From contig MEOH01000026.1 of the NCBI GenBank assembly GCA_001769535.1, positions 124,001 through 188,000 of the forward strand: DNA of 64,000 nt, in the 5' to 3' direction. The stretch comes from Bacteroidetes bacterium GWF2_38_335. Lineage in GTDB: Bacteria; Bacteroidota; Bacteroidia; Bacteroidales; GWF2-38-335. Below are positions 1 through 11,370 of the stretch, one piece after another. The position numbers were made by a program, and so were the translations under genes. Each line of letters begins with the position of its first letter. Positions within the stretch are counted from its first letter, which is position 1. Below the pieces are notes generated by a model, which did no database searches, was not told the DNA's origin, and worked only from the letters and a program-made list of their open reading frames with translations.

Positions 1-1193
1 TTCTTGAACTTCGCGAAACGGCGAGCAAAGAGGAAATCAAACGGGCATACCGCAGATTGGCAAAGAAATACCACCCCGACATTAGCGATGATCCGGATGC
101 ACAAAATAAATTTATTTCGATTTGTGAGGCCTATGAGGTATTGATTGAAAGCAAAAAACCACTTTGGCAAAAAAATAAACATGATCTTGAAGAAACACTC
201 AGGAAAGCAAAAGAAAGAGCAGCGCAACGAGCCAAGGTTAAACAGGAGAAAATACAAAAAGATCTGGAGGAATTTAAAAAAAGCGGTCTATACGACATTG
301 TTCTTATTTTAAAGTATTTTCTTCACTTTATTATCCTGATTGCAGCACCGGTTTGTTTATTAATTCCATTTTATTTAGGATTTACAATTGATTACAAAGT
401 TGGACTGGCTTTGATTTTTGTCTTCATATTCGGTATTATTATATCGGTATATATTTATTCCCGGGGGGAAAAATACTTCAGATTGGGTAAGTTTTATTAT
501 ACCCGGAAAACCATAATAACCAGATTGAAATTAAAAAACATTCATTCTTCATTTGAATGTTTTTACTGCAAAGGGAAAAATGCCAATTCAAAATTTTATA
601 AAATCACACTATTAAAAGTAATGAATATTGAGCTTGAAACAGGAGGGGTTTTTTCGCACAGTGTCAGGTACCGCAGAAAATACAAAACACTTGAGATTCC
701 AAGAAGCAGAAAAGCGTTTATTGTCCATCTGATCAATTCATTATTAAAAGTTTTATCCATTGTTTTATGCATGATTTTTTTACAAATAGACAGTTTGTTA
801 TGGCGATTTATTCTTGGTGTTTTTGCGGGAGTGTTTTTATCATTGATGATGTCTTTTATTTCACAAACCCGGCCAAGAACTTCCTATTTGTTTACAAGGG
901 GCTTGTTACTGAAAATACTTATATGGATCAATTTAATAATGTATTTTACCACCATCACAAATGACTTTAATTTCCAGGTATCACGCTTTGTTCCGGTTTT
1001 GATAACGCTGCTTATATTTTTTGATGCGGTTTTGGATGCAATATTTGACGGAATACCCAATAATTTTTCTCAAAAACCATTTCTTGTTCAACCCGAGTCG
1101 GTTAACAATCTTAAAGAAAATGGTTACAGAGGGTATTTATCAGCACCGATATTATCGGTAGTGTTTCCATTTTTCAAATGGCTTTTTGGATAA
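1..1193 (+). CDS. J-domain (DnaJ-like) multi-pass membrane protein, 5' partial
   Basis: The reading frame is open from base 3 and the true start lies upstream of the window. The first ~45 visible residues are the second half of a J domain: helix II ([11 protein letters not shown]), the invariant HPD loop and helix III ([11 protein letters not shown]). HPD stimulates Hsp70 ATPase in this family. A charged, Lys/Glu-rich helical stretch follows (roughly 40-80 residues further on), then several hydrophobic segments that look like four to six membrane helices. There is no Gly/Phe linker, zinc finger or DnaJ C-terminal domain, so this is not DnaJ itself but a membrane-tethered J protein (type III), presumably recruiting DnaK to the inner membrane. 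Its substrate is unknown. It ends with TAA 3 bp from the end of the convergent trmD. Confidence 0.75.
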   Translation, partial: LELRETASKEEIKRAYRRLAKKYHPDISDDPDAQNKFISICEAYEVLIESKKPLWQKNKHDLEETLRKAKERAAQRAKVKQEKIQKDLEEFKKSGLYDIVLILKYFLHFIILIAAPVCLLIPFYLGFTIDYKVGLALIFVFIFGIIISVYIYSRGEKYFRLGKFYYTRKTIITRLKLKNIHSSFECFYCKGKNANSKFYKITLLKVMNIELETGGVFSHSVRYRRKYKTLEIPRSRKAFIVHLINSLLKVLSIVLCMIFLQIDSLLWRFILGVFAGVFLSLMMSFISQTRPRTSYLFTRGLLLKILIWINLIMYFTTITNDFNFQVSRFVPVLITLLIFFDAVLDAIFDGIPNNFSQKPFLVQPESVNNLKENGYRGYLSAPILSVVFPFFKWLFG

Positions 1194-1196
1194 GTT

Positions 1197-1880
1197 TTAT
1201 TTACTGAGTAAATCAGGCCTTAACCGCTTTGTTCGTTCAACAGACTGATCTTCGCGCCATTGATCAATAATCTTTTGATTACCGGATAATAATACATCAG
1301 GCACTTTCCATCCATTATAATCGGCAGGTCTGGTATAAACCGGAGCCGAAAGCAGGTTATCCTGAAAAGAATCAGAAAGGGCTGAAGTTTCATCCGAAAT
1401 GGCTCCCGGAAGCAATCTTACAACACAATCAGTAATTACAGCGGCAGCCAGCTCACCTCCCGTTAACACATAATCACCAATAGAAATTTCACGGGTAATC
1501 AAATGCTCCCTGATTCTGTGATCAATGCCTTTATAATGTCCACAAAGAATGATGATGTTTTTTTTAATTGACAGCATATTGGCCATTTGCTGATTGAATT
1601 GCTCTCCATCGGGTGAGGTATAAATGATTTCATCATAATCACGTTCCTTTTTCAATTTTTCAATCAGATCGGCAATGGGCTGTATGGTCATTACCATTCC
1701 GGCTCCCCCGCCAAAAGGATAATCATCGGTCTTTTTATGTTTGTCGGTTGAATAATCACGTATATTATATATGTTTATTTCTGTAATATTTTTTTCAACC
1801 GCTCTTTTAATAATTGAATGGTTAAACGCACCATTTAACAGGTCGGGGAGCACAGTTAATATATCAATTCTCATTTTCAT
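1197..1880 (-). CDS. trmD: tRNA (guanine-N1-)-methyltransferase TrmD
   Basis: TrmD uses S-adenosylmethionine to methylate N1 of G37 in tRNAs and so prevents +1 frameshifting. The SPOUT-family knot motifs are visible: FGGGAGMVM near residue 60 and [12 protein letters not shown] near residue 135, with IDILTVLPD at the N terminus. At ~227 residues the length is normal. The frame is open further upstream to 1940, but the family start is MRIDILT or [10 protein letters not shown] chose the ATG at 1880 because GGGAGG lies about 9 nt before it, which is rare in this window; the ATG at 1874 is the alternative. The sequence TACTTTTG just before GGGAGG also matches the Bacteroidota -7 box, so the purine run may instead be at the transcript 5' end. 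It is divergent from the DUF349 gene and convergent with the J-domain gene. Confidence 0.95.
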   Translation of the reverse strand: MKMRIDILTVLPDLLNGAFNHSIIKRAVEKNITEINIYNIRDYSTDKHKKTDDYPFGGGAGMVMTIQPIADLIEKLKKERDYDEIIYTSPDGEQFNQQMANMLSIKKNIIILCGHYKGIDHRIREHLITREISIGDYVLTGGELAAAVITDCVVRLLPGAISDETSALSDSFQDNLLSAPVYTRPADYNGWKVPDVLLSGNQKIIDQWREDQSVERTKRLRPDLLSK

Positions 1881-2040
1881 CTGATTTATCCTCCCAAAAG
1901 TATGTTTTTTTTTACAATTAGGCATCTTAAATATAAGCAAATATGGTTATTGGCAAAATATTGGATTTCAGATGTGATTTTTGCTAAAATGCTAATTAAA
2001 TATAAAAATTGCTGTCGTTCGTAAAATAATACACTTTTGG

Positions 2041-2072
2041 TTTGAGGTTTATAGCTTAAATCAGTATTTTCG
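2041..2072 (+). promoter_or_regulatory. Possible promoter of the DUF349 gene
   Basis: TTTG at 2041-2044 and TATTTTCG at 2065-2072 are separated by 20 nt. This approximates the Bacteroidota sigma-ABfr pattern TTTG-N19-21-TAnnTTTG, with one mismatch in the -7 box. It would give a 5' leader of about 65-70 nt before the ATG at 2147. Confidence 0.3.
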
Positions 2073-2146
2073 TAGGTTTAAAAAACAAGTTGATTTTTGG
2101 TTAAATACCACAATTTTAATATTTTAGGATTTTTAGAACTTTATTT

Positions 2147-4108
2147 ATGGAAGACAACGAGTTGAAAAAAGGAATGGAAGAAGGAACTGAAAACGCAAAT
2201 TTTCAACCGGAAAACGCAACAGAAGAAGTAATTGTTCCAGAGCAAACTGAAACAGTTAATGAACCTGAACAGAGTGAATCCGCGAGACCGGATGAACTAA
2301 TTGACCAGCTATTCGAATCATCTGCGGCTGTCATTGAGACAGAAATTGAAAAAAAGGATGAGGAACAGGAAGAAATTGAAAAAGAAGATTTTTCATTGCT
2401 GTCAAAAGAACAGCTTATTGAAAAACTTTCCTGGCTGCTTGAAAACAAACCGGTAAGCAAACTGAAAAATGCCGTTGACCTTATCAAATTGTGTTTCTAC
2501 AAGATTCTCAATGCTGAACAGGAACAGAAAAAAGCTGCTTTTATTGAACTCGGCAATAATGCCGAAGAATTTGTAAAAGATCAGGATGCTCAGGAAGAGC
2601 TTTTTAAGGGATATCTTTCCAGGTATAAGGAATATAAAGTAAAGCAACTTCAGGAATCTGAAAAGGAAAAACAGACAAATCTGGAGAAAAAATACGCCAT
2701 TGTTTCAAAAATCAGTGAGCTGATCAATGGCACTGAATCATTGAATAAAACATTTCATGAGTTCAGAGACCTCCAGGATCAGTGGAGAGATACCGGACTT
2801 GTTCCCCAATCTGAAATGAAACACCTGTGGGTTGCATACAATCATGCCGTTGAGAAGTTTTATGATTTTATAAAAATTAATAAGGAACTTAGGGATCTTG
2901 ACTTCAGGAAAAACATGGAAGCCAAAATTGAGCTTTGTGAAAAAACTGAAGCCCTTCTTCTCGAGCCAATGATCATTCAGGCATTCAGAACTTTACAAAC
3001 ATATCACGATAAGTGGAAAGAAATTGGTCCGGTTCCCCAGGAAAAAAGGGAAGAAATTTGGGAACGATTTAAACTGGCCACTTCAGGGCTAAATAAAAAA
3101 CATCAGGAATATTTTGACAATCTGCGTAACAGTCAACAAAACAACCTGCTGTCAAAAACACATCTTTGCGAAAAACTTGAGGAAATCAGCGTAAAAGATC
3201 TTGACACGCCAAAAAAATGGGAAGATGTTACCAAGGATATCATTGAAATCCAGAAAGTATGGAAAACCATCGGTCCTGTTCCTAAAAGCCACAATACACA
3301 AATTTTTGAAAGATATAAGAAAGCCTGTGACAGCTTTTTTGCAGCTAAACGGGAGTTTTATGGTTCAGTAAAAGAAGAAGAATCAAATAATCTTCAGCTT
3401 AAAACTGATATTTGTATGCAGGCCGAGTCAATGCAGGATAGCACAGACTGGAAAAAAACCACCGAGGATTTAATCCGTCTTCAGAAAAAATGGAAACAAA
3501 TTGGTCCTGTTTCCAGAAAACATTCAGATATTGTCTGGAAAAGGTTTAGAGCAGCCTGTGATCATTTTTTCAGTAAAAAATCGGAATATTTCTCAACTAT
3601 TGATAAAGTATTTGAAGAAAACCTTGCCCGTAAAAATGAACTTATCGAAAAGGTGAAAAACCTTGACATGACCGGCGAAGACCGTGAAGCACTGAAAATA
3701 CTTCAAGGTTATCAAAAAGAATGGGCTGAAATTGGTCATGTTCCTTTTGATAAAAAAGATGAGATTCAGGATGTTTTCAGAGAAGCCCTGAACGAAAAAT
3801 TTGAAAAACTGAAAATTGATGACGAAGAGCTTGGAGTTATCCGTTTTAAAAATAAAATTGATGGCTACAACCAGCAGTCAAAAAATAAAAACAAGATAAT
3901 CCTTGAACAGGAAAGACTTGAAAATAAACTTAAGACTTTTGAAAACGATATTATTACTCTTGAAAATAATATCGGATTTTTCTCCAAATCAAAGAATTCA
4001 GAGGCAATCAAAAAAGACTTTGAAGAAAAAATCATTCAAAACCGCAAAAAAATTGAGCAACTTAAAAGCAAACTGACTATTATTTATGATATTTTGTACA
4101 AATCCTAA
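2147..4108 (+). CDS. DUF349 repeat protein
   Basis: A 653-residue soluble, highly charged, predominantly helical protein. The first ~100 residues are acidic and low complexity (Glu/Gln/Pro-rich). From about residue 190 to 560 it has five copies of the DUF349 repeat, each with the signature W-x-x-I/T-G-x-V/P-P followed by an aromatic/basic helix (for example KWKEIGPVPQEKREEIWERF and KWKQIGPVSRKHSDIVWKRF). The last ~90 residues look like a coiled coil. DUF349 proteins are widespread in Bacteroidota. Their biochemical role is not established, though some bacterial members have been linked to cell-surface or cell-shape phenotypes. There is no signal peptide. It overlaps no gene, and the following lipoprotein starts 14 bp after its stop, so the two are probably cotranscribed. 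Confidence 0.85.
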   Translation: MEDNELKKGMEEGTENANFQPENATEEVIVPEQTETVNEPEQSESARPDELIDQLFESSAAVIETEIEKKDEEQEEIEKEDFSLLSKEQLIEKLSWLLENKPVSKLKNAVDLIKLCFYKILNAEQEQKKAAFIELGNNAEEFVKDQDAQEELFKGYLSRYKEYKVKQLQESEKEKQTNLEKKYAIVSKISELINGTESLNKTFHEFRDLQDQWRDTGLVPQSEMKHLWVAYNHAVEKFYDFIKINKELRDLDFRKNMEAKIELCEKTEALLLEPMIIQAFRTLQTYHDKWKEIGPVPQEKREEIWERFKLATSGLNKKHQEYFDNLRNSQQNNLLSKTHLCEKLEEISVKDLDTPKKWEDVTKDIIEIQKVWKTIGPVPKSHNTQIFERYKKACDSFFAAKREFYGSVKEEESNNLQLKTDICMQAESMQDSTDWKKTTEDLIRLQKKWKQIGPVSRKHSDIVWKRFRAACDHFFSKKSEYFSTIDKVFEENLARKNELIEKVKNLDMTGEDREALKILQGYQKEWAEIGHVPFDKKDEIQDVFREALNEKFEKLKIDDEELGVIRFKNKIDGYNQQSKNKNKIILEQERLENKLKTFENDIITLENNIGFFSKSKNSEAIKKDFEEKIIQNRKKIEQLKSKLTIIYDILYKS

Positions 4109-4121
4109 AACAATTATTTAT

Positions 4122-4967
4122 ATGCTTAACAAATCCTTGACATTTATTGTCCTGACTGCTTTTGCAGGTTTCGTGTTTTTCTCATGTGGTGAAAAAAAGG
4201 AAGAAAAAACCACAGGAACTGAGAAGAAAGATACTGTTGATACTTCTAAAACTGTTGCCCAAAGTGAATTAATGGGAAAACTCGAACTTTTTGTGTTAAA
4301 TGAATTTTTTCCTACAGAATCGTTTAAAACTTTAAAAGCATCCGGTGCAGCATACAATTCAAAAGTTTTGGCAGATGTGAAAAATGCTAAAAACCTGACT
4401 ACAAATTTTGTTAAGGCAATAAACCTTGGTGTATTTGGCGCCGATCTTAATTATTCTGTTTGCAATGATCAGGCACAGTCAGCCCTTTCATACCTCACCA
4501 CTTCAAAAACATTAACCGATGAATTGGATGTTCCAATGGCATTCGACGAAGAGGTAATGAAAAAATACCAGGAAAACATTAATAAACCTGACGAACTGAA
4601 TATGATTATTTTTGATGCTTATGACAAAACATCCCAAATGCTCAAAAGCAACGAACAACTTGAAATGTCTGCTCTGGTAATTGCAGGAAGCTGGTTCGAA
4701 GGCCTTTATCTGAATGTTGTTAATTATAAATCTGGCGATGATGTTAAATCATTCATCCTGCTTCAGAAAAACCAACTTGAAAAAGTTATCAGCATCTTCA
4801 GCGAATTTAAAGATAATGAATATATGGCTGGCCTTACAGCTGATTTTAACAGCATCATGGCGTTTTATACCGGTCTGAAAAAAGAAAATGAGATTTCCGC
4901 AGATGAAATGAAATCATTTGCAAAACTTTTAACATCAATCAGAGACAAAATCATTGTAAAGCAATAA
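4122..4967 (+). CDS. Putative lipoprotein, unknown function
   Basis: I chose the ATG at 4122, not the earlier in-frame start at 4086 inside the upstream gene, because it gives a clean lipoprotein signal: MLNKS, a hydrophobic core, and a lipobox ending FFSC (Cys at about residue 22), followed by a Lys/Glu-rich linker. The mature part (~260 residues) is helical and has no motif I recognise. It lies 14 bp behind the DUF349 gene and 36 bp before the TonB-dependent receptor, so it is probably an envelope protein made with them. Nothing in the sequence indicates a substrate. Confidence 0.7.
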   Translation: MLNKSLTFIVLTAFAGFVFFSCGEKKEEKTTGTEKKDTVDTSKTVAQSELMGKLELFVLNEFFPTESFKTLKASGAAYNSKVLADVKNAKNLTTNFVKAINLGVFGADLNYSVCNDQAQSALSYLTTSKTLTDELDVPMAFDEEVMKKYQENINKPDELNMIIFDAYDKTSQMLKSNEQLEMSALVIAGSWFEGLYLNVVNYKSGDDVKSFILLQKNQLEKVISIFSEFKDNEYMAGLTADFNSIMAFYTGLKKENEISADEMKSFAKLLTSIRDKIIVKQ

Positions 4968-5003
4968 ATTATAAACTAATAAATTAAAAATAAAGTTTAC
5001 CAG

Positions 5004-7334
5004 ATGAAAAAACAATTAATAGCCTTATTAGCGTTAACTTTATTTTTATCCCTTAAGACCGTAACCGCGCAAACTGGAACCATTCGCGGTTTTATTTATG
5101 AAAAAGAAACCGGTGAACCTTTACCTTTCACCAATGTTTATCTCAATGCAACCAATTATGGTGCAGCTACCGACATCAATGGGTATTATAATATTACCAG
5201 ACTGAAGCCGGGAAATTACACTATTATTGTTACCAACCTTGGTTATGATTCCCTTGCAATTCCTGTAACCGTAAAGGAAAATGAAATTATAACCAAAAAG
5301 CTGTATCTTGAAAAATCGGCTAAAATTCTGAATACCGTTACTGTAACAGCCGAAAGACAGGATATGCGAAGGGAAATAAAGGCATCTGTGACTAAAATCA
5401 CCCCGAAAACAATGTCAAAATTGCCCACAATTGGCAACGATGCAGATTTGGCTCAGGTGTTGCAAATTGTTCCGGGTGTCGTTTTTACCGGCGACCAGGG
5501 AGGACAACTTTATATAAGAGGCGGTTCGCCAATTCAAAACAAAGTGCTGCTTGACGGAATGACCATTTACAATCCTTTTCATTCTATCGGACTCTTTTCC
5601 GTTTTTGATTCCGATATCATTCGAAATGCTGATGTTTATACAGGCGGATTTGGTGCCGAATATGGCGGAAGAATCTCCTCTGTTATGGATATTTCAACAC
5701 GCGATGGAAACAAAAAGGGTTTTGAGGGAAAACTGTCTTCAAGTACATTTGGGTCAAAATTGCTGCTTGAGGGCCCAATTAAAAAAGCCGAAACAATTGG
5801 TGCCGGGGGAAGTTCTTCTTATATTTTTTCAGGAAAAACATCCTATCTCGAAGAATCATCCAAATTACTCTACACCTACATTGATTCTGGCGGTCTGCCC
5901 TTTAATTATACCGACCTATACGGGAAAATTTCATTAAACGGAAACAATGGAAGTAAAGTGAACCTTTTTGGATTTAAATTCAATGATAAAGTAAATTATC
6001 AGGCAGTTTCTGATTTGAACTGGAACACATACGGCATGGGAGCAAATGTTATTTTAGTCCCCGCAGGCTCTACTGTGTTGATGAAAATAAATACATCGTA
6101 CTCAAATTATGAGATCCAGTTAAAAGAAGTCGACCTCCTTCCCAGATATTCGAAAATTTCCGGTTATAATCTGGGACTTGAATTCGTGTATTTTTTCGGA
6201 AAAGATGAGTTTAATTATGGTTTTGAAACCAATGGTTATGCAACAGATTATACTTTTTACAGTTCGGTAGGCAGATTAATTAGCGATGCTCAAAACACCA
6301 CTGAACTTGGTGGGTTTTTTAAATACAAACACACCATCAAAGATAAAAGTGGGAAAAATGAAAAACTTCTCATTGAACCAAGTATCAGAATTCAGTATTA
6401 TGCATCTTTGCCTGAACTTTCCCCTGAACCAAGACTAGGTATGAAGTATAATATAAATGATTTTCTGAGAATAAAATTTGCTACAGGAATGTATTCGCAA
6501 AACTTTATATCGGCTAATTCAGATCGGGATGTAGTTAATTTATTTTATGGATTTCTATCAGGACCCGACAACTTACAGGATGAGTTTGATGGCAAAGAGG
6601 TAAATACAAAACTTCAAAAATCCAATCATTTTATTTTGGGTTGTGAACTTGATGTTACAAATGAAATTATCATCAATATTGAAGGGTATTATAAACGAAA
6701 TACCCAAATGACAAACATCAACCGAAATAAATTATTTGATGACGTAGGTGCAAATTATGACAAGCTTGATTATTTTAAAAAAGATTTTATTATTGAAAAG
6801 GGTGATGCCTACGGTGCTGATATTCTTATTAAATACAATCATAAAAGAATTTTTGTTTGGGCAGTTTATTCCTTGGGATATGTTACACGGTTTGACGGAT
6901 ACTTAAATTATGTGCCCCATTATGACAGAAGACATAATGTAAACCTGGTAGGATCCTATAATTTTGGGAAAACATTAAAATGGGAATTTGATGTGAGATG
7001 GAACCTGGGTTCAGGATTCCCTTTTACACAAACACAAGGATTTTATGAAAATGTTCCTTTCTATAATGGAATAAACACAGATTATACCACAATCAATGGT
7101 AACCTTGGTATTTTATATTCCGATCTCAACAAAGGAAGATTGCCTTATTACCACCGTTTGGATGCAACACTTAAAAGAACTTTTGAATTTACAGAAAGAA
7201 ACGTGCTTGAAATATCAATTGGTATCACCAATATCTATAACCGCGACAACATTTTTTATTTTGACAGGATTAAACATGAAAGAGTTGACCAGTTACCATT
7301 TATGCCAAGCATGGGATTAAATTTCAAATTCTGA
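5004..7334 (+). CDS. TonB-dependent receptor with N-terminal carboxypeptidase-regulatory-like domain
   Basis: A 776-residue outer-membrane receptor. In order: signal peptide (about 1-22, cleaved after TVTAQ); a CarboxypepD_reg-like beta-sandwich (25-110, [20 protein letters not shown]); a plug domain (about 125-235) with typical QVLQIVPGV and YIRGGSP...[10 protein letters not shown] motifs; then a ~540-residue beta-barrel of alternating strands ending in the outer-membrane-protein signature GLNFKF with terminal Phe. There is no SusD-like partner, so it is not a standard SusC/D glycan pair. The substrate cannot be inferred, and the preceding lipoprotein is the only candidate partner. It ends in TGA, a useful control showing that TGA terminates translation in this genome. 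pyrG starts 8 bp later. Confidence 0.9.
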   Translation: MKKQLIALLALTLFLSLKTVTAQTGTIRGFIYEKETGEPLPFTNVYLNATNYGAATDINGYYNITRLKPGNYTIIVTNLGYDSLAIPVTVKENEIITKKLYLEKSAKILNTVTVTAERQDMRREIKASVTKITPKTMSKLPTIGNDADLAQVLQIVPGVVFTGDQGGQLYIRGGSPIQNKVLLDGMTIYNPFHSIGLFSVFDSDIIRNADVYTGGFGAEYGGRISSVMDISTRDGNKKGFEGKLSSSTFGSKLLLEGPIKKAETIGAGGSSSYIFSGKTSYLEESSKLLYTYIDSGGLPFNYTDLYGKISLNGNNGSKVNLFGFKFNDKVNYQAVSDLNWNTYGMGANVILVPAGSTVLMKINTSYSNYEIQLKEVDLLPRYSKISGYNLGLEFVYFFGKDEFNYGFETNGYATDYTFYSSVGRLISDAQNTTELGGFFKYKHTIKDKSGKNEKLLIEPSIRIQYYASLPELSPEPRLGMKYNINDFLRIKFATGMYSQNFISANSDRDVVNLFYGFLSGPDNLQDEFDGKEVNTKLQKSNHFILGCELDVTNEIIINIEGYYKRNTQMTNINRNKLFDDVGANYDKLDYFKKDFIIEKGDAYGADILIKYNHKRIFVWAVYSLGYVTRFDGYLNYVPHYDRRHNVNLVGSYNFGKTLKWEFDVRWNLGSGFPFTQTQGFYENVPFYNGINTDYTTINGNLGILYSDLNKGRLPYYHRLDATLKRTFEFTERNVLEISIGITNIYNRDNIFYFDRIKHERVDQLPFMPSMGLNFKF

Positions 7335-7342
7335 AAAAAACT

Positions 7343-8944
7343 ATGAATACGACCAAGTACATATTTGTAACAGGAGGGGTTACTTCATCCCTTGGAAAAG
7401 GTATTATTTCTGCTTCTTTGGCCAAACTTCTTCAGGCCAGGGGATATAAAGTAACTATTCAGAAACTGGATCCTTACATCAATATTGATCCGGGAACACT
7501 GAATCCTTATGAGCATGGCGAATGCTATGTGACTGAAGACGGAGCTGAAACAGATCTTGATCTTGGTCATTATGAACGTTTTCTTGACATCACAACTTCT
7601 CAGTCAAACAACGTTACTACCGGCCGTATTTACCAAAATGTAATCAACAAGGAAAGAAGGGGTGATTTTTTAGGTAAAACTGTGCAAATAATTCCCCATA
7701 TCACTGATGAAATAAAAAGATGTATAAAACTTCTCGGCACCAAAAATAAATTTGATTTTGTGATTACCGAGATTGGAGGTACTGTTGGCGACATCGAGTC
7801 ATTGCCATATATTGAGGCTCTTCGCCAGTTAAAATGGGAGATGGGCAAAAATGTGCTGTCAATTCATCTTACTCTGGTACCTTTCCTTCATGCCGCAGGT
7901 GAACTTAAAACAAAACCTACACAGCATTCTGTAAAAATGCTCCTTGAATCAGGAGTTCAGCCTGATATTCTTGTTTTACGCACCGAACACCCCCTCGGCA
8001 AGGACATACGCCGGAAAGTTTCACTGTTTTGCAACGTTGATACTGACTCTGTTATTGAATCAAAGGATGTGTCAACTATATATGAAGTTCCCATTCTGAT
8101 GCAAGAGGAAAAGCTTGATGAGATTGTTCTTAAAAAACTTGGGATGTCTTTAAAAGAGCAGCCGAAACTTGAACCATGGAGAGAATTTCTGAAAAAACTC
8201 AAAAACCCGAGGTTTAAAACAACAATCGGACTTGTAGGAAAATATACCGAACTGGCAGATGCTTATAAATCAATAATAGAATCTTTTATTCATGCAGGCT
8301 CGGCAAATGAATGCGAAATTGATCTTAAACTGATTAATTCAGAAAATCTGAATGCTGAAAACTTTGAATCAAAACTTTCGAAGCTTAAAGGAATTCTTAT
8401 CGCTCCGGGTTTTGGCCACAGAGGAATTGAAGGTAAAATCCTTGCTGCAAAATACGCACGTGAGAAAAATATCCCTTTCCTGGGTATTTGTCTGGGCATG
8501 CAATGTGCCGTAATTGAATTTGCCAGAAATGTTCTTGGTTTTGAAAATGCCAATTCTACAGAAATGAACCGCACTACCGAATACCCTGTGATTGACCTCA
8601 TGGAAGATCAAAAAGGTGTGGTCGAAAAAGGAGGAACTATGCGTCTTGGTGGATACGAATGTCTTGTAAAAAAAGGATCTAAGGCGTATTCGGCATACGG
8701 AAAAAATATGGTAACTGAAAGACACAGACATCGTTACGAGTTTAATAATGCCTATTTCGAAGAATTTGAAAAAGCCGGAATGATTGCAACGGGTTTAAAC
8801 CCCGATACCGGTTTGGTTGAAATAATGGAAATCCCAAAACATAAATGGTTTGTAGGAGTTCAATTTCACCCCGAATATTCAAGCCGGGTAATTAAACCAC
8901 ATCCTTTATTTGTGTCTTTTGTAAAGTCAACAATTGAAAAATAA
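7343..8944 (+). CDS. pyrG: CTP synthase
   Basis: Makes CTP from UTP, ATP and glutamine, the last step of de novo cytidine nucleotide synthesis. At 533 residues it has normal length and both domains. The N-terminal synthetase (1-265) carries [22 protein letters not shown] and the [13 protein letters not shown] loop. The C-terminal class I glutamine amidotransferase (about 285-533) has the oxyanion/nucleophile motif GICLGMQ, with Cys near residue 380, and the His-Glu pair in QFHPEYSS. It lies 8 bp after the receptor gene and 25 bp before yidC. The pyrG-yidC pair is a common Bacteroidota arrangement. Confidence 0.98.
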   Translation: MNTTKYIFVTGGVTSSLGKGIISASLAKLLQARGYKVTIQKLDPYINIDPGTLNPYEHGECYVTEDGAETDLDLGHYERFLDITTSQSNNVTTGRIYQNVINKERRGDFLGKTVQIIPHITDEIKRCIKLLGTKNKFDFVITEIGGTVGDIESLPYIEALRQLKWEMGKNVLSIHLTLVPFLHAAGELKTKPTQHSVKMLLESGVQPDILVLRTEHPLGKDIRRKVSLFCNVDTDSVIESKDVSTIYEVPILMQEEKLDEIVLKKLGMSLKEQPKLEPWREFLKKLKNPRFKTTIGLVGKYTELADAYKSIIESFIHAGSANECEIDLKLINSENLNAENFESKLSKLKGILIAPGFGHRGIEGKILAAKYAREKNIPFLGICLGMQCAVIEFARNVLGFENANSTEMNRTTEYPVIDLMEDQKGVVEKGGTMRLGGYECLVKKGSKAYSAYGKNMVTERHRHRYEFNNAYFEEFEKAGMIATGLNPDTGLVEIMEIPKHKWFVGVQFHPEYSSRVIKPHPLFVSFVKSTIEK

Positions 8945-8969
8945 TTATTAATCATACAACTTTAATAAC

Positions 8970-11087
8970 ATGGGAATGGATAGAAATTCGGTGATTGGAT
9001 TGTTATTGATAGGAGCCCTGTTTGTAGGGTTTATCTTTTATCAGAATTCAATCAGCGAAAACCAAAAGGAAAAGTATTTTGAAGAAAATGTAAACAGAGG
9101 CGATAGCCTTTCTAAAAGAGCAGACGTACTGTTTATTGAGGGAAAACAGGCATTTGAGAAATCACTTGTTGACAGTTTAAAAAAAGACAGTCTGATTTTA
9201 GCAGCATCAGAAATTCTTCCAAAAGCAAGAAGTAAGTTTGAAGAGGCAATAACAAGCTATAGCCGCGCCCTGAAAGCTAAAAAGGACGAAAAGCAACCAA
9301 CTGAAATGATTACAATGCTGACTAAAAAACAAATTGAAATTGACAGTCTGCTTAAAATCATTACCCCTGTTGCCGACTCAATGCCTGTTAAAACAGATAC
9401 CATTTCAAGCGGAAAAGAAGTGACAGTCAGCAATGACTCTGTTGCAAAACCTGCTTTAATAGCTCCAATGTTTACAGAAAATAAGAAAGTTGTTTCCGAT
9501 ACTTTCATTCTCGAAAACAGCAAAGTTAAAGCTACTATTTTATCTAAAGGGGCAAAGCTCGAATCAGTTGAACTTACCGAATTTAAAAAGCATCCTAAGC
9601 ATGAAGATACCCGTTTGATTTTGTTCGAAGGGGATTCAAATGTTTTTGACCTTCGCTATTTTATCGACCGCAAAGATGTTTCAACTAAAAACAAGGTATT
9701 TGAAACAAAGGGTGTCATTGAAAAGGCTGACGGTTCAAAAGAAATTACCCTTTTGCTTTACGCCGATACACTTAAAAAGAAATATATTGAATTCAGGTAT
9801 TCATTGCCATCAGACGGATACATGATGGACTTTGAAATCAGCTTCAATGGAATGAAGGCCATGATGACTCAGGGGGCTCCGGTTGTTTTGAATTGGAAAA
9901 TGACCTTGCCAAGTCTTGAAAAAGGATATATTAATGAAGATTCATATTGCACAGCTTATTTTAAAGCTAATGAAGATGTTGACTACCTGTCTGAAACCAG
10001 TTCAGAAGATAGTGAAGAAATAAATTACAAAGTTGATTGGATTGCCTTTAAACACCAGTTCTTTTCAACGGTAATCATTGCTAAAAACCAATTTGAATCG
10101 GCCACCATTTCAAGTGTCAAATTGGATGATCCAAAGGAAAATTTCCTAAAAACCATTACTGCAAGCATGACACTTCCTGAGCCGGGAGATGGAAAAACAT
10201 CAATTCCTTTTAATATCTATTTTGGACCAAATAAATATAACATCCTGAGTGATCAGGGCGAAGGTCTTGATCTTGAACAGATGATTCCCCTGGGCTGGAG
10301 TTTCTTCCTGATGGAGTGGATTAACAGGTTTGCTGTAATTCCTGTTTTCAATTTTCTGGAGGTTTATATCGGCAATTATGGTATTATTATATTGATTCTT
10401 ACAATTCTCCTTAAAGTTGTACTATTTCCACTTACCTATAAATCATATCTTTCCACTGCCAAAATGAAAGTTGTAAAACCACAGCTTGATAAGGCACTTG
10501 AAAAGATTCCGAAAGAAAAAATGCAGGAACGCCAACAGGCAACTATGGCTTTCTACAAAAAAGTAGGAGTGAACCCGCTTGGGGGATGTTTGCCTATGGT
10601 AGTTCAGTTCCCAATTCTTATTTCAATGTTCAGGTTTTTCCCTGCATCCTTCGAATTAAGACAGCAACCATTCCTTTGGGCAGATGACCTCTCTGCTTAT
10701 GACTCGGTTGCCAGTCTGCCTTTCGAAATACCAATGTACGGAGCACACATTTCTCTGTTTACCTTGCTTATGACCATTTCGACGATTATTTATACCAGAA
10801 TGAATATGCAGATGAACACTGGTCCGCAAATGCCCGGAATGAAAGTGATGATGTATTTGTTCCCGATCATGTTCCTGTTCTTCCTGAATAACTATTCCTC
10901 TGGTTTGAGCTACTATTATTTGGTTGCCAACCTGATCACCTTTGCTCAGATGTGGGCCATTAGAAGATTCCTTGTTGATGACAACAAGATTCTGGATAAA
11001 CTGGAAGCAAATAAGAAAAAACCCGTTACCAAATCAAAATTCCAGCTCAAACTGGAAGAAATGCAAAAAAGAAACGCAAAAAAATAA
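8970..11087 (+). CDS. yidC: Membrane protein insertase YidC/Oxa1
   Basis: Inserts and folds inner-membrane proteins, alone or with SecYEG. It starts MGMDRNSVIG; the Met at 8976 (MDRNSVIGLLL) matches the family start better, and both are possible. TM1 is residues ~7-23. A periplasmic region follows, with the usual beta-supersandwich at about 170-430. The conserved five-helix Oxa1 core (about 465-680) is recognisable by WINRFAVIPVFNFLE, YGIIILILTILLKVVLFPLTYKS, PLGGCLPMVVQFPILISMFRF and the C-terminal basic tail. It is longer than most Bacteroidota YidC proteins because of an extra helical, Lys/Ser-rich segment of ~110 residues right after TM1 (about 30-140). A strong terminator follows. Confidence 0.95.
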   Translation: MGMDRNSVIGLLLIGALFVGFIFYQNSISENQKEKYFEENVNRGDSLSKRADVLFIEGKQAFEKSLVDSLKKDSLILAASEILPKARSKFEEAITSYSRALKAKKDEKQPTEMITMLTKKQIEIDSLLKIITPVADSMPVKTDTISSGKEVTVSNDSVAKPALIAPMFTENKKVVSDTFILENSKVKATILSKGAKLESVELTEFKKHPKHEDTRLILFEGDSNVFDLRYFIDRKDVSTKNKVFETKGVIEKADGSKEITLLLYADTLKKKYIEFRYSLPSDGYMMDFEISFNGMKAMMTQGAPVVLNWKMTLPSLEKGYINEDSYCTAYFKANEDVDYLSETSSEDSEEINYKVDWIAFKHQFFSTVIIAKNQFESATISSVKLDDPKENFLKTITASMTLPEPGDGKTSIPFNIYFGPNKYNILSDQGEGLDLEQMIPLGWSFFLMEWINRFAVIPVFNFLEVYIGNYGIIILILTILLKVVLFPLTYKSYLSTAKMKVVKPQLDKALEKIPKEKMQERQQATMAFYKKVGVNPLGGCLPMVVQFPILISMFRFFPASFELRQQPFLWADDLSAYDSVASLPFEIPMYGAHISLFTLLMTISTIIYTRMNMQMNTGPQMPGMKVMMYLFPIMFLFFLNNYSSGLSYYYLVANLITFAQMWAIRRFLVDDNKILDKLEANKKKPVTKSKFQLKLEEMQKRNAKK

Positions 11088-11106
11088 TGCGTTTTCAGAA
11101 TACACG

Positions 11107-11147
11107 AACCACGAATGCAGTATACACTGCGTTCGTGGTTTTTTTTT
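11107..11147 (+). terminator. Rho-independent terminator after yidC
   Basis: A perfect 15-bp stem (one G-T pair) with arms AACCACGAATGCAGT (11107-11121) and ACTGCGTTCGTGGTT (11126-11140), a 4-nt loop, and a run of T immediately after. It lies 20 bp behind the yidC stop. The outer arm AACCACGAA/TTCGTGGTT is shared with the terminator at 45001. Confidence 0.9.
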
Positions 11148-11370
11148 GAATATTTTAAATGCCATTTCATAATTATGGGCTGCTGAAAAACTGATACCAA
11201 ATTGATTTATATATTTTTATTATTGGTTTGTTCACTATTAGATGCATGGATTTTACAGTATTCATTCATTTTTCTTTACATTGGAAAATCGTTTTCATTT
11301 CCGCCGCAAAAAGCATCATCTTTCTATATTTGTTTTCGGGCGGCGGTATTACCTATCCTTATCCAATTTC

